Shown: piece after piece, positions 8,247-16,951 of the stretch
Position numbering within the stretch: the stretch's first letter is position 1
How the letters are laid out: every line of letters begins with the position of its first letter
Source of the DNA: JALYTZ01 sp036559125
GTDB taxonomy: Bacteria > Vulcanimicrobiota > Vulcanimicrobiia > Vulcanimicrobiales > Vulcanimicrobiaceae
DNA length: 64,000 nucleotides
Assembly (NCBI GenBank): GCA_036559125.1
Contig: DATBTT010000056.1
Span: 67,413-131,412, forward strand
Direction of reading: 5' to 3'
Notes under the pieces: model-generated
The model's database searches: none
Told to the model about the DNA's origin: nothing
What the model saw: only the letters and a program-made list of their open reading frames with translations
Position numbers and translations under genes: made by a program

Positions 8247-9880
8247 GACGATTCGCAGCGGTCGCACTAATCCTGGCGTTTCTCGCGGCCGGGTGTACCA
8301 AAAACGGCGGCAGCTCCTCCAACCCGGGTGGACGCGTCAACGCGTTTACCGTTCCGCACGTTTTGCGTTACTCGACGGGCGAGGATTTTTCGACGCTCAA
8401 CCCGCTGCTCACGACGCAAACGACGGCCTTTTTCATGGCCTCGTTGACGATGGCGTGGCTCATCAAGTGGGACGTGCACAACCGGCCGTATCCCGAGCTG
8501 TTAACCATCGTGCCCGACATGCACAACGGCGGCGTGAGTCCCGACGGCAAAACCATCATCTACCATCTGCGCAAGGGCGTGAAGTGGTCCGATGGGGTAC
8601 CCTTTACGGCGGACGACGTCGTCTGGTCGTTCCATGCGGTTCTCAATCCGGCCAACAACGTCACCAGCCGGGCGGGTTTCGACCTCATTACGAAAATCGA
8701 CGAGCCCGATAAATACACGGTCGTCCTGCACATGAAGAAGCCGTACACACCGTTCGTGACGACGTTCTTTTCGACCGCCGGTGCGAACCCGTGCGTGCTG
8801 CCCAAACATTTGCTCGCTCAGCTTCCAAACATCAACAACGCGCCGTATAACGCGTTGCCGGTTGGGATCGGCCCGTTCAAATACAAGCGGTGGTCGCGTG
8901 GCTCCCGCGTCGTCATGGTTGCAAATCCGCTGTATTTTCGCGGCCTGCCGAAGCTCAAAGAAGTCGACTTCGAGATCATACCCGACGTCAACACCGTCGT
9001 CACGCAGTTGGACGCCAAGGAGCTCGACCTGTTCTACAGTGCCCCGCCGAACAAGATCGATCATCTGCGCACGCTGGCGGCGTATCACGTGGAAGCGGAC
9101 CCCAGCTTTTACTTCCGCCACCTGGACTTCAATTTGAGCCATCCGGTTCTGGCCGACGTCGCGGTGCGCCGCGCGCTGCGATATGCTACCGACCGCAAAA
9201 CGATCATCCAGAAACTCTACAACGGTGTAGCGAACTTGCAAGACGAGCCGGCATCGCAAGCGGCCGCGTACTGGGACCCGAACATTCCGCTTACCCCGTT
9301 TGACATTGCCAAGGCCAATCAGATCCTCGACCAAGCCGGCTGGAAACTGGGCGCGGATGGAGTGCGCGCGAAAAACGGGGTCAAGCTCAATCTGGAGGTG
9401 GCGGTCGTTTCCGGCGATCCCGTTGCGGCGTCGATGATGGAACTTATTCGTGGATGGTGGAAGCAGATCGGCGTGAGCATGAACGTCCGGCATTATCTTT
9501 CGTCGATTATGTTTAACTCGTATGCGAACGGCGGAATCATCTACCACGGTAAATTCGACGTCGCATATTTTCAATGGGGCGCCGATCCGCTCGGCGACTT
9601 TTCGAATCTCTACGCGTGCAATCAGTTCCCGCCGAACGGCCAGAACGACATCCACTGGTGCAACAAAAAGGCCAGCGACGCAACCCAAGCGGTCTTCAGA
9701 CATTTCGATCAGACGCAGCGCAATGCCGACGATGCTATCGTTATGGAAGAGCTGAATAAAGACGTCCCGACCGTTGTCATCACCGGCACGAAAACGCTCT
9801 GGGTCTGGAACAAAGACCTGAAAAACTTCATCCCCAACGCGACGTCTCCATTCGACAATTTCATGAACGTCGACATCTAA
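8228..9880 (+). CDS. Family-5 solute-binding lipoprotein 2
   Basis: This is the second of four paralogous DppA/OppA-type binding proteins (550 residues from ATG 8228). A TTG at 8243 is at least as likely a start: it overlaps the previous stop (TTGA), has GGGAG upstream and gives a classic signal RRFAAVALILAFLAAGC with lipobox LAAGC. Landmarks are LRKGVKWSDGVPFTADDVVW, YNALPVGIGPFKYKRW and LDFNLSHPVLADVAVRRALRYATDR. It is closest to paralogue 3, sharing the GGRVN...IPHVLRFSTGED-type N-terminus and the SPFDNFMNVDI C-terminus. The substrate is unknown. Three 16-bp repeat units follow its stop. Confidence 0.88.
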   Translation: MGVLDLRRFAAVALILAFLAAGCTKNGGSSSNPGGRVNAFTVPHVLRYSTGEDFSTLNPLLTTQTTAFFMASLTMAWLIKWDVHNRPYPELLTIVPDMHNGGVSPDGKTIIYHLRKGVKWSDGVPFTADDVVWSFHAVLNPANNVTSRAGFDLITKIDEPDKYTVVLHMKKPYTPFVTTFFSTAGANPCVLPKHLLAQLPNINNAPYNALPVGIGPFKYKRWSRGSRVVMVANPLYFRGLPKLKEVDFEIIPDVNTVVTQLDAKELDLFYSAPPNKIDHLRTLAAYHVEADPSFYFRHLDFNLSHPVLADVAVRRALRYATDRKTIIQKLYNGVANLQDEPASQAAAYWDPNIPLTPFDIAKANQILDQAGWKLGADGVRAKNGVKLNLEVAVVSGDPVAASMMELIRGWWKQIGVSMNVRHYLSSIMFNSYANGGIIYHGKFDVAYFQWGADPLGDFSNLYACNQFPPNGQNDIHWCNKKASDATQAVFRHFDQTQRNADDAIVMEELNKDVPTVVITGTKTLWVWNKDLKNFIPNATSPFDNFMNVDI

Positions 9881-9881
9881 G

Positions 9882-9936
9882 CCCTTCGACAAGCTCGCCC
9901 TTCGACAAGCTCGCCCTTCGACAAGCTCAGGGTGTC
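9882..9936 (+). repeat. Dispersed repeat, copy 2, partly in tandem
   Basis: Two 16-bp units CCCTTCGACAAGCTCG (9882-9897, 9898-9913) are followed by a full-length unit ending AGCTCAGGGTGTC (9914-9936). It lies directly after the stop of binding protein 2. This is the same family as the copies at 293, 10622, 21921 and 27238. Confidence 0.8.
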
Positions 9937-9954
9937 GGGGGAGGGGCGAAACAT

Positions 9955-10596
9955 GTGAGTGGGTGCGGCGTATTACGTACGATGATGGCAGCCGACTACG
10001 CGCGTGCCGTGGCCTATCTCGACCGGGCGCGCCTCCCAGCCTATGTCTCGTTCGTCGAGCAGGCTTCGGCTCGCGGCATCGCCGGCGATCGTGAGGTCGC
10101 GCAACGCATCTACGTGCGCACCTCGGACGGAGCGATCGTCAGCGGCCTACCGCCGGCCAACGCACACGTGATCCAGTCCAACGGCGGCGATAGTGAGAAT
10201 CCGTTTGGCAAGCACCGGTTCTTCGAGTCGAATTGCTACGTGCCCAAGAGTGAGGATCAGACCCGTTGGAACGGCCAGGCGGCGCTGCGGTTCGAATTGC
10301 AGCCCACATGCAAGGACGACAACGGCATTACCGAACTTTATGTTGATCCGCAAACGCTTGCGCCGATCGCCGCAGACGGCAACGTTACCGATACGGATGA
10401 CTCGAACATGACCGTCGCGATCGAGCTTCGCTACACCACCGCCGGCCGGTACTCGGTCCCATCCAGCATTCGCGCGCATGCGGTTGGCCGCGGGTGGCTC
10501 TTCTGGGCTCGCGAGCGCGCCGAGGTCGATTACTCCGGTTACCAATTTTATAACGCGGCGGAGTATAGGCGCAGGCAAGCTTCCGGACCGTCATGA
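9955..10596 (+). CDS. Hypothetical protein between solute-binding proteins
   Basis: I do not recognise this 213-residue protein. It has a short N-terminus (GTG 9955; ATG 9979 would give MMAADYARAVAYLDRARLPAY), no convincing signal peptide, and a beta-rich body with two cysteines (NCYVPK and QPTCKDD) that could pair. Blocks such as RIYVRTSDGAIVSGLPP and LYVDPQTLAPIAADGNVTD look like an outer-membrane-lipoprotein-type beta fold (LolA/RseB-like), but that is a guess. It is bracketed on both sides by the dispersed 23-bp repeat, which suggests it may have been inserted between binding proteins 2 and 3. Confidence 0.55.
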   Translation: MSGCGVLRTMMAADYARAVAYLDRARLPAYVSFVEQASARGIAGDREVAQRIYVRTSDGAIVSGLPPANAHVIQSNGGDSENPFGKHRFFESNCYVPKSEDQTRWNGQAALRFELQPTCKDDNGITELYVDPQTLAPIAADGNVTDTDDSNMTVAIELRYTTAGRYSVPSSIRAHAVGRGWLFWARERAEVDYSGYQFYNAAEYRRRQASGPS

Positions 10597-10621
10597 CGAT
10601 CGCTTGAGATGGTGCGGCTCG

Positions 10622-10644
10622 CCCTTCGACAGGCTCAGGGTGAC
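10622..10644 (+). repeat. Dispersed 23-bp repeat, copy 3
   Basis: A perfect consensus copy (CCCTTCGACAGGCTCAGGG plus TGAC) lies between the hypothetical gene and binding protein 3. Confidence 0.85.
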
Positions 10645-10699
10645 ACGCGGCTCGCACGGGAGCAGCAATTGGACGGGGGCGGCTCGAAGCATTGAACCT

Positions 10700-12349
10700 A
10701 TGAGCTATCGCTTGAATCGACTGGCCTTGATCGTTGCGTGTGCCGCGTTGGCGGCATGCTCGAAGAGTGGCGGCGGTGCGGCCCCGGGCGCGGGCGGGCG
10801 CGTGAACTCGTGGACGATCCCGCACGTGCTGCGCTTTTCGACGGCGGAAGACATCAGCACGCTAAACCCGCATTTGAGCCAACAGGGAACGCTATCATAC
10901 ATGTCGTCGATGACGATGGCATGGCTCATCAAGTTCGACGAAAAGAATCTGCCCTACGGCGAGCTTGCGACCGAGGTTCCGACGAAGGAAAACGGCGGCG
11001 TCAGCGCCGACGGCCTGACGATTACGTACCATCTGCGCAAGAACGTAAAGTGGTCCGACGGCGCACCGTTCAACGCGGACGACGTTGTGTTCTCGATCAA
11101 GACGGTCCAGAACCCCGCAAACAACGAAGTCAGCCGCAGCGGTTGGGACCTGATCGACAAGATCGACGAACCGGACAAATATACCGTTCGACTGCATTTG
11201 CGCAAACCGTACTCGCCGTTCGTCGTCACGTTCTTTTCTAGTGCCGGCGCAAACCCGTGCGTGCTGCCCAAACACATCCTCGGCAAACTGGCGACTATCA
11301 ACAATGCACCCTACAATGCGCTACCCGTCGGCATCGGTCCGTTCAAATATACGAAGTGGCTGCGCAGTCAAAAAGTGGTGATGGTGGCCAACGCCGACTA
11401 TTTTCGCGGCCTCCCCAAACTCCACGAAGTGGACTATGAGATCATTCCAAATCGCGACACCGTGCAGACGCAGTTGGAAGCGCATGGCCTCGACATGTGG
11501 TACCGCGTTCCGGGGCTGTATTTCACGCGGCTCGAACATTTGCCCGGTTTCGCAACTATCCGGCAGCCGGGCTTTGGATTCAACCATCTTGACTTCAACA
11601 CCAGCCACGCCGCGGTAAGCGATCCGGCCGTGCGCCAAGCACTCGAATACGCGACCGACCGCGTTACGATGCGTGCAAAAATCGGCCACGGCTTCGGCAT
11701 ACTGCAGGAAGAACCGGCACCGCCGGTTGCGTCGTACTTCGACCCCGCGCTCGCGAAGATCAAGCCGTTCGACCTCGCCAAAGCCAACCAGTTGCTGGAC
11801 GGAGCCGGGTGGAAACGCGGCGCGGACGGCATCCGCGCAAAAAACGGCCTGAAACTCAGCCTCGATTTCGCGACGAATACCGGCAGTCAGGATACCGATA
11901 ATCTCATCGAACTGTTACGCACCTGGTGGAAGCAGGCCGGCGTCGCCATCGACGTTCATCACTACAACTCAGCGCTGCTTTTCGCGCCGCTTTCGCAGGG
12001 CGGCATTCTGTATGCCGGAAAGTTTGACGTGCTCTACATCAACTGGGGCCTCGATCCGTTAGGCGATTTTTCGAATCTCTACGCGTGCGATCAGATCCCC
12101 CCGAACGGGCAGAACGACCTCCATTGGTGTAACCGCCGAGCCTCAGCGGCCATGCGCGACTTTTACGCGCAGTACTCCATCGACGGACGTACAAAGGACG
12201 ATGCTATCGTCATGGAAGAGCTGCAACGCGATACCCCGACCATCGTCACCTCTCTGCCCGAAGATACGTTCGTGTACAACAAGGATCTGAAAAACTTCCA
12301 TCCCGGGTCGGCGCTTCCGTTCGACAACATGATGAACGTCGACATCTAG
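10700..12349 (+). CDS. Family-5 solute-binding lipoprotein 3
   Basis: This 549-residue protein starts at ATG 10700. The longer open frame from 10478 runs through the upstream gene and the repeat and is not credible. The signal SYRLNRLALIVACAALAAC carries lipobox LAAC. The body has LRKNVKWSDGAPFNADDVVF, YNALPVGIGPFKYTKW, HLDFNTSHAAVSDPAVRQALEYATDR and a C-terminus LPFDNMMNVDI like paralogue 2. It is a DppA/OppA-type lipoprotein that would sit in the periplasm on the inner membrane (or on the outer membrane if sorted) and bind an oligopeptide or similar ligand. Two genes apart from paralogue 2, separated by the repeat-flanked unknown gene. Confidence 0.9.
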   Translation: MSYRLNRLALIVACAALAACSKSGGGAAPGAGGRVNSWTIPHVLRFSTAEDISTLNPHLSQQGTLSYMSSMTMAWLIKFDEKNLPYGELATEVPTKENGGVSADGLTITYHLRKNVKWSDGAPFNADDVVFSIKTVQNPANNEVSRSGWDLIDKIDEPDKYTVRLHLRKPYSPFVVTFFSSAGANPCVLPKHILGKLATINNAPYNALPVGIGPFKYTKWLRSQKVVMVANADYFRGLPKLHEVDYEIIPNRDTVQTQLEAHGLDMWYRVPGLYFTRLEHLPGFATIRQPGFGFNHLDFNTSHAAVSDPAVRQALEYATDRVTMRAKIGHGFGILQEEPAPPVASYFDPALAKIKPFDLAKANQLLDGAGWKRGADGIRAKNGLKLSLDFATNTGSQDTDNLIELLRTWWKQAGVAIDVHHYNSALLFAPLSQGGILYAGKFDVLYINWGLDPLGDFSNLYACDQIPPNGQNDLHWCNRRASAAMRDFYAQYSIDGRTKDDAIVMEELQRDTPTIVTSLPEDTFVYNKDLKNFHPGSALPFDNMMNVDI

Positions 12350-12353
12350 CAGA

Positions 12354-13976
12354 GTGCTGACGAGATCGCTCGCCGCGCTGATGCTCGTCGCGCTGGTTTT
12401 TACCGGCTGCACGAACGTCGGCGTTAACCGATCGGGCCGGCACCCATGGACGATTCCCGGGACGTTGCGGTGGGCCGACGGCGAGGACATAGACAACCTC
12501 AATCCGTTGCTCTCGACCGAGACGCTCGTCAACGATCTCTCCGCGTTCACTATGGGCTATTTCTTCGTCTTCGACGACAAAGGGAATCCGGTTCCGTCGC
12601 TCTGCCTGGAAGTGCCGAGCAAGGCGAATCGCGGCATTTCCGCGGACGGCAAAACACTGACGTTCAAATTACGGCACGGCGTCGTGTGGCACGACGGAGC
12701 GCCGTTTACGTCCGCCGACGTCGCATTCACGGTGAAAACGATTCTCGATCCGCGTACCAACGTGCTGACGCGCGACGGTTGGGATCGCATCGCGCGCGTG
12801 GACACGCCCGGACCGTACACGGTCGTCTTTCATCTAAAGCAGCCGTATGCGGCGTTCATCAATCGCTTCTTTACGCCGATCGGCAATCCGGCAATTCTTC
12901 CCAAGCATCTGCTCGAAGGCAAAGACATCAACCGGGCGGCCTACAACAGTCTGCCGGTCGGCCTCGGGCCGTTTCGATACGTCCGGTGGGTGCGCGGTAG
13001 CGAGGTCGAGATGGAGGCGTTTACGCATTGGTGGGGCGGGCCGCCGAAACTCAAGCGCGTCATCTTCAAAGTTATCCCCGATGCGAACACGGCGATGACC
13101 CAGTTGCGTACGCACGAGATCGACGCGTTCGTGCGCGTTCCGAACGCGTCTTATGAAGAGGCCGAGCGGACGCCGGGTACAAAGACCATTGCGTACGACG
13201 ATAACTCATACGGCCACATCGATTTCAACACGAGCAATCCCATCTTGGCGGACGCGCGCGTGCGTCAAGCGTTGACGCGCGCGATCGACGTTCGTACGCT
13301 GTGGGAAAAGGTCGACCGGCGCTCCGGGTTCCTCGCGTGCACGCCGATAACGCATCGGAGTTGGGCCTACGACGCTAACGCGCCGTGCTACGCGTTCGAC
13401 CTCAACGCCGCGAACGCGCAACTTGCGGGCGCCGGCTGGATGATGGGAAGCGACGGATTGCGCCACAAGGGTGGTCGCACGTTGCGTTTTAGCTTTGCAG
13501 GAAACACGGGTAATCCCAGCCTCGACGCGCGGGTGCTGCTGATCGAAGGCTGGTTCAAGCAGATCGGCGTCGCGCTCGAATATTTTCGCTATCCAACAAG
13601 TAAATTGTTCGCAGCCTACGCCGCCGGAGGAATCGTCGCGACGCGGCACTACGACATTACGTCGTATGCGTGGTCGTTGCAGCCCGACCCCGATATGACG
13701 AACTTGATCGCCTGCTCGCGCATCTCGCCTAAGGGCCAAAATTACATGGCGTATTGCAATCTACGAGTGGACGCATATTTGGCCGACGCACTCGCGAATT
13801 ACGATCGCGCCCGGCGACGCCTCGACTACGTCGCGGTGCAAGAAGCATTGGCAAAAGACGTTCCGTTCGTAGTGCTGAGCCAACGCACCGACCGCATAAC
13901 GTTCAACGACGATTTTCACGGATTCAAGCCCGGGCCGGAGATGCTATTTTGGAACGCTCGGGACATCTCGAACTAG
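12354..13976 (+). CDS. Family-5 solute-binding lipoprotein 4
   Basis: The last of the four paralogues (540 residues) starts at GTG 12354, 4 bases after the previous stop. The signal LTRSLAALMLVALVFTGC has lipobox FTGC. Like the others it carries a G-R-x-x-W-T-x-P-G-x-L-R entry motif (GRHPWTIPGTLR), then LRHGVVWHDGAPFTSADVAF, YNSLPVGLGPFRYVRW and HIDFNTSNPILADARVRQALTRAID. It resembles paralogue 1 more than 2 or 3 at several blocks. Its 3' end overlaps the convergent glycosyltransferase gene by 53 bases. It closes the long plus-strand run begun at 2591. Confidence 0.9.
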   Translation: MLTRSLAALMLVALVFTGCTNVGVNRSGRHPWTIPGTLRWADGEDIDNLNPLLSTETLVNDLSAFTMGYFFVFDDKGNPVPSLCLEVPSKANRGISADGKTLTFKLRHGVVWHDGAPFTSADVAFTVKTILDPRTNVLTRDGWDRIARVDTPGPYTVVFHLKQPYAAFINRFFTPIGNPAILPKHLLEGKDINRAAYNSLPVGLGPFRYVRWVRGSEVEMEAFTHWWGGPPKLKRVIFKVIPDANTAMTQLRTHEIDAFVRVPNASYEEAERTPGTKTIAYDDNSYGHIDFNTSNPILADARVRQALTRAIDVRTLWEKVDRRSGFLACTPITHRSWAYDANAPCYAFDLNAANAQLAGAGWMMGSDGLRHKGGRTLRFSFAGNTGNPSLDARVLLIEGWFKQIGVALEYFRYPTSKLFAAYAAGGIVATRHYDITSYAWSLQPDPDMTNLIACSRISPKGQNYMAYCNLRVDAYLADALANYDRARRRLDYVAVQEALAKDVPFVVLSQRTDRITFNDDFHGFKPGPEMLFWNARDISN

Positions 13977-15348
13977 CGCGTACCGTGGCCCAAGCTACCA
14001 GCGCGCAACCCAGCAGCGAGCAGCAACGTAGCAGCGCCCAAAACGCGTTGGGCTGCAGCAGTCCCGTCGCGCGCTGCTCGGCCGCCCAAATAGACGACGC
14101 GGACGCGCCGGTCGCAAACGCACCGAAGCCACGCATTGCGTCGGGCCAGATCGGCGCGGGGTGAAATCCCGCTGCGAATCCGGCAGCGGCCAAAAGAACC
14201 AGCGGCAGCGCGGGCAGCACGTAGTCCCGCGGGCGAAGATCACCGCGCAGCACGGCGTAGGCCAGCAGGGCCGCTATTGCCAGGAGCAGGCTCTGTACGG
14301 TGCCGTCGGGCCGTTGGGCTAGGCCTAACCAATCGATCCCGGCGAAGAGCGCGGCGCAGATCGCAATCGACGCGAACGCACGCTCGACGCGCGCGACGGC
14401 GTAGATGGCCGCCGCAAACACGACGAGCAGGTCGTGCTCGTGAAAAAACGGCAGCACGAACGGCAAGATCGCGCACGCAAAAACGAATCGGCCGAATGCG
14501 GACGCGCCGCGCGAAAACGCGATCCAGACGATCAGAGCCGTTACCGAAACGATGCCGCCGATTACCGTTGCGACGGGCGGCGTCGCGCGGAATCCGTACG
14601 CAATCGCGGCCGGCGTGATTTGGATGAGGCTCAAGCGTTCGGCATTGCCGTGAGCCCGTAGCACGTCGAGATAACCGATAAAACCGTGCGTTCCGGACGC
14701 CCACGCGGTCAGCGCAACGAACGCCACGACGGCGATGCCGAATGCACCTAGCGCGCGCTTGCGTCGCACCTGCGAGAGTAGCACGAGCGCGAGATTCGGC
14801 TGCAACGCAGCGCCCAGCGTTGCGAGCGCGGAACCGGCAAGCGTTTTCGGCAGCGACGCGAAGGCCACGAGCGCGCAGGCAAATGCGGGGAGGGCGACTT
14901 GTCCGAGCGCGATGTCGCTGGTGATGGGGCCGAAGCCGAGCGATGCGAGCGCGGCCGCGAGCAGCGTCGGAAACGCAACCGGTATCGCCGAGCAGCGCAG
15001 CGCGAGCACGAGTACGATTGCGAGCGTAGCGACGAGCAGAGCGCTCCATAACGCGGCCGCAGTCCCGAACGGGAGGCGCGCGAAAAGCCACCAGAGCGGC
15101 AGCGATGCGGGCGGCCCCACGAAGGGCAGCAGTTCGTAGCGCTTGGAATTCACGCCCGGAATCGCTTTTTCGCTCCGCCATATCCCCGTGCCGTAGGGAT
15201 TGTCGCCGCGCGTCCACGTAGCGCCGGCCGCATAGTACGATTCGAAGTCGCGCAGGGCCGGGCCGGGCGTCGCATGCGGCCGCGCAAAAAACAGCGCGAC
15301 GACGACGCAGAGCGCGGCGGGCAGCAGAAGACCGTAGCGCTTTATGAT
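13924..15348 (-). CDS. GT87/DUF2029-like multi-pass membrane glycosyltransferase
   Basis: This is a polytopic protein with about ten hydrophobic segments. The GTG at 15153 is too late a start. The open frame continues upstream and encodes a first membrane helix (LLLPAALCVVALFFARP) and the segment RDFESYYAAGATWTRGDNPY, which matches the first-loop pattern of DUF2029/GT87 polyprenyl-phosphate-dependent mannosyltransferases, with its Asp after the first helix. No standard start lies there. ATC 15348 or ATA 15345, overlapping the upstream stop, or a CTG just inside, are the options, so the start is uncertain (474 residues as given). Family role: sugar transfer from a lipid carrier on the periplasmic side. 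Convergent overlap with binding protein 4. Confidence 0.65.
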   Translation of the reverse strand: MIKRYGLLLPAALCVVVALFFARPHATPGPALRDFESYYAAGATWTRGDNPYGTGIWRSEKAIPGVNSKRYELLPFVGPPASLPLWWLFARLPFGTAAALWSALLVATLAIVLVLALRCSAIPVAFPTLLAAALASLGFGPITSDIALGQVALPAFACALVAFASLPKTLAGSALATLGAALQPNLALVLLSQVRRKRALGAFGIAVVAFVALTAWASGTHGFIGYLDVLRAHGNAERLSLIQITPAAIAYGFRATPPVATVIGGIVSVTALIVWIAFSRGASAFGRFVFACAILPFVLPFFHEHDLLVVFAAAIYAVARVERAFASIAICAALFAGIDWLGLAQRPDGTVQSLLLAIAALLAYAVLRGDLRPRDYVLPALPLVLLAAAGFAAGFHPAPIWPDAMRGFGAFATGASASSIWAAEQRATGLLQPNAFWALLRCCSLLGCALVAWATVRASSRCPERSKIASPARA

Positions 15349-15917
15349 GGTGCGAGCGTCATCGTGTCGGTATAGAGCGCGAGCCGCTCGATCGTACCCT
15401 TGCGCGCCATGACGTACGCGACGCCGCCGGCAAAGCGCGCCTCGAAGGCTTCGTCGAAAATGACCGGGCCGGGCCCGCCGGAAGCCGGCACGAAATGCTG
15501 TGCGATCGCGGCGACGTTCGCGCCGAGTTCCACTTCGCCGGGAACGAATCGAAAGGATCCGAGCGCCCGAGGTTCCAGCATCGGTGCGCCGCCCGTCCGG
15601 GCGACGTAGAACTCCGCAGCGAGCAGCGTGCCCTTCGCATAGAACGCGCTCAGCAGCCGGCGTTCGCGATTGGGCCCGGATACCGCATAGGTGTGCCAGC
15701 CCGGGGCCGGGTAACTGAACGCGATTCCAAGCTCGCGTTCGACGGAGACACGCGTCGTGGTGCCGACGGCAAACGCAATCCGCTCGTTAAACAGCACTAC
15801 CGGCCGCTCGAGCGGAGGCGGCGGCTGATTCGGCGCTTTCCGCGCGCGTTCGTGCATGGCCGCCAGGATCTCCACCGCACGCAACATCGCAAAGTCCGGC
15901 GCGTTCTCCTCGGTCAT
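15342..15917 (-). CDS. Hypothetical protein between M50 protease and GT87
   Basis: I do not recognise this 191-residue protein. ATG 15917 overlaps the M50 protease stop (ATGA), which settles the start; a longer open frame would lie over the protease gene and is rejected. It has no signal peptide or membrane helix and starts acidic (TEENAPDFAMLRAVEILAAM). The middle holds a beta-rich region with SVERELGIAFSYPAPGWHTYAVSG. It may be a small soluble or membrane-associated partner of the protease or the glycosyltransferase, with which it forms a tight three-gene operon. Confidence 0.65.
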   Translation of the reverse strand: MTEENAPDFAMLRAVEILAAMHERARKAPNQPPPPLERPVVLFNERIAFAVGTTTRVSVERELGIAFSYPAPGWHTYAVSGPNRERRLLSAFYAKGTLLAAEFYVARTGGAPMLEPRALGSFRFVPGEVELGANVAAIAQHFVPASGGPGPVIFDEAFEARFAGGVAYVMARKGTIERLALYTDTMTLAPS

Positions 15918-16831
15918 CGTATTCCGTGCGGGACGGCGACGTGCGCGTACGACGTGAGAAACACGAGCCCGAAGAGCACGGCCAGGTACCAACTTCCGAC
16001 TTTCACGCGTTGCATCGCCGTCATGCGCGCGGCGCGCGGATCGACGCGCCCGCGCAGCGCCGATATGATTGCAGGCAGCCCCAATGCTCCGATGATGATC
16101 ACGAAGATCAGCGAGATGTGCAATGCGATCGCGAGTCCGATGAAGAGCGCGAAGCCTACAATCCACAGAACCGGAGAGAGCGCGTTAATCACCCGGCCGC
16201 CGTCGAACGGCGGCGTGGGAATCATGTTGAACAGGTTTATAAACGCGCAGACATACGCCGCCGCATACCAAAACGTCTCGTGCGAGAGTGCGCCCGCCGC
16301 ATAGCAGGCGAATCCGAGCACCAATCCAGTCAACGGCCCGGCCAGCGCGATGTAGGCGTCCTTCTCGAGATCGTCGGGAGGCGTGCCCGAGGTGAAGGCA
16401 CCCAAGAGCGGCACAAAAACCGGCAAGCGCGCGGCCAGCCCGTAATTTCGGAATGCAAAATAGTGACCGAGCTCGTGCGTCAGCAGCACGAGCACGAAAA
16501 CGATCGCGATTTTCCATCCGAAGAAGAGTACGTAAATCCACAGAGAGAGGAAGAAGGTCCAGCTGTACGCGAGAAGTTTCGCGCCGATGAAAAACCATTT
16601 GAAGCTCAAGAGCAAATAGAGAATTCCCTTGAACTTGGCAAGCAGTACGCCGAGCCCAATCGCCGCCGCGCCGATGCCTTTCGCCGTTTTCTGTTTTTTC
16701 GCGTCGTCGCCCGGCGGAAGATACTCGCCCTCGCGGACGTCGTACCGGCGATCCTCGGGTCGCTCCGCGCTCCAGTCGCTACGATAGGGGTTTGACGGTG
16801 GCTTGCTTGGCTTGCTTTCTTCGTCGGGCAC
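15914..16831 (-). CDS. M50-family (site-2 protease-like) membrane metalloprotease
   Basis: The 305-residue protein has a hydrophilic N-terminus (about 50 residues) and then six or more membrane segments. The zinc site is HELGH at 119-123, in the third or fourth hydrophobic segment, and the second motif NMIPTPPFDGGR is at 202-213 with the third ligand D210. There is no PDZ domain, so it belongs to the compact M50 group (SpoIVFB/Rip-like without PDZ, or the yeast-like soluble-loop group). Members cleave transmembrane segments of substrate proteins within the inner membrane. It is the first gene of a three-gene minus-strand operon; its stop overlaps the next start. Confidence 0.88.
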   Translation of the reverse strand: MPDEESKPSKPPSNPYRSDWSAERPEDRRYDVREGEYLPPGDDAKKQKTAKGIGAAAIGLGVLLAKFKGILYLLLSFKWFFIGAKLLAYSWTFFLSLWIYVLFFGWKIAIVFVLVLLTHELGHYFAFRNYGLAARLPVFVPLLGAFTSGTPPDDLEKDAYIALAGPLTGLVLGFACYAAGALSHETFWYAAAYVCAFINLFNMIPTPPFDGGRVINALSPVLWIVGFALFIGLAIALHISLIFVIIIGALGLPAIISALRGRVDPRAARMTAMQRVKVGSWYLAVLFGLVFLTSYAHVAVPHGIR

Positions 16832-16860
16832 GATGGGATAGATCTTGATGAGGCAGAGGT

Positions 16861-16879
16861 CCCAAGCCTGCAGCTTGGG
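16861..16879. other. Short perfect hairpin upstream of the GGDEF-EAL gene
   Basis: CCCAAGC and GCTTGGG form a 7-bp stem around a CTGCA loop, in the divergent region between the M50 gene and the GAF-GGDEF-EAL gene. It could be an operator or a leader hairpin. No riboswitch core can be seen around it. Confidence 0.35.
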
Positions 16880-16951
16880 CGTTTAGGCGCCTGAGTGCGC
16901 GTGCATAATCATGAGAGCCGAGAGCAAGTAAGCAAAGGACTACTACGCAGC

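Noticed and set aside
8501..9892. A 463-codon minus-strand ORF
   Set aside because: It is antisense to binding lipoprotein 2; the composition is that of a GC-rich shadow frame.
9882..9936. Short tandem repeats considered as a CRISPR remnant
   Set aside because: The 16-bp units are directly adjacent with no spacers, and the same sequence occurs singly at other gene ends.
14240..15217. A 325-codon minus-strand ORF in another frame over the GT87-like gene
   Set aside because: It is Arg-rich with no membrane segments; the overlapping frame has the GT87 motif and many helices.
16861..16951. Leader of the GGDEF-EAL gene considered as a c-di-GMP riboswitch
   Set aside because: Only one 7-bp hairpin is present; none of the conserved GEMM-I/II core sequences are seen.
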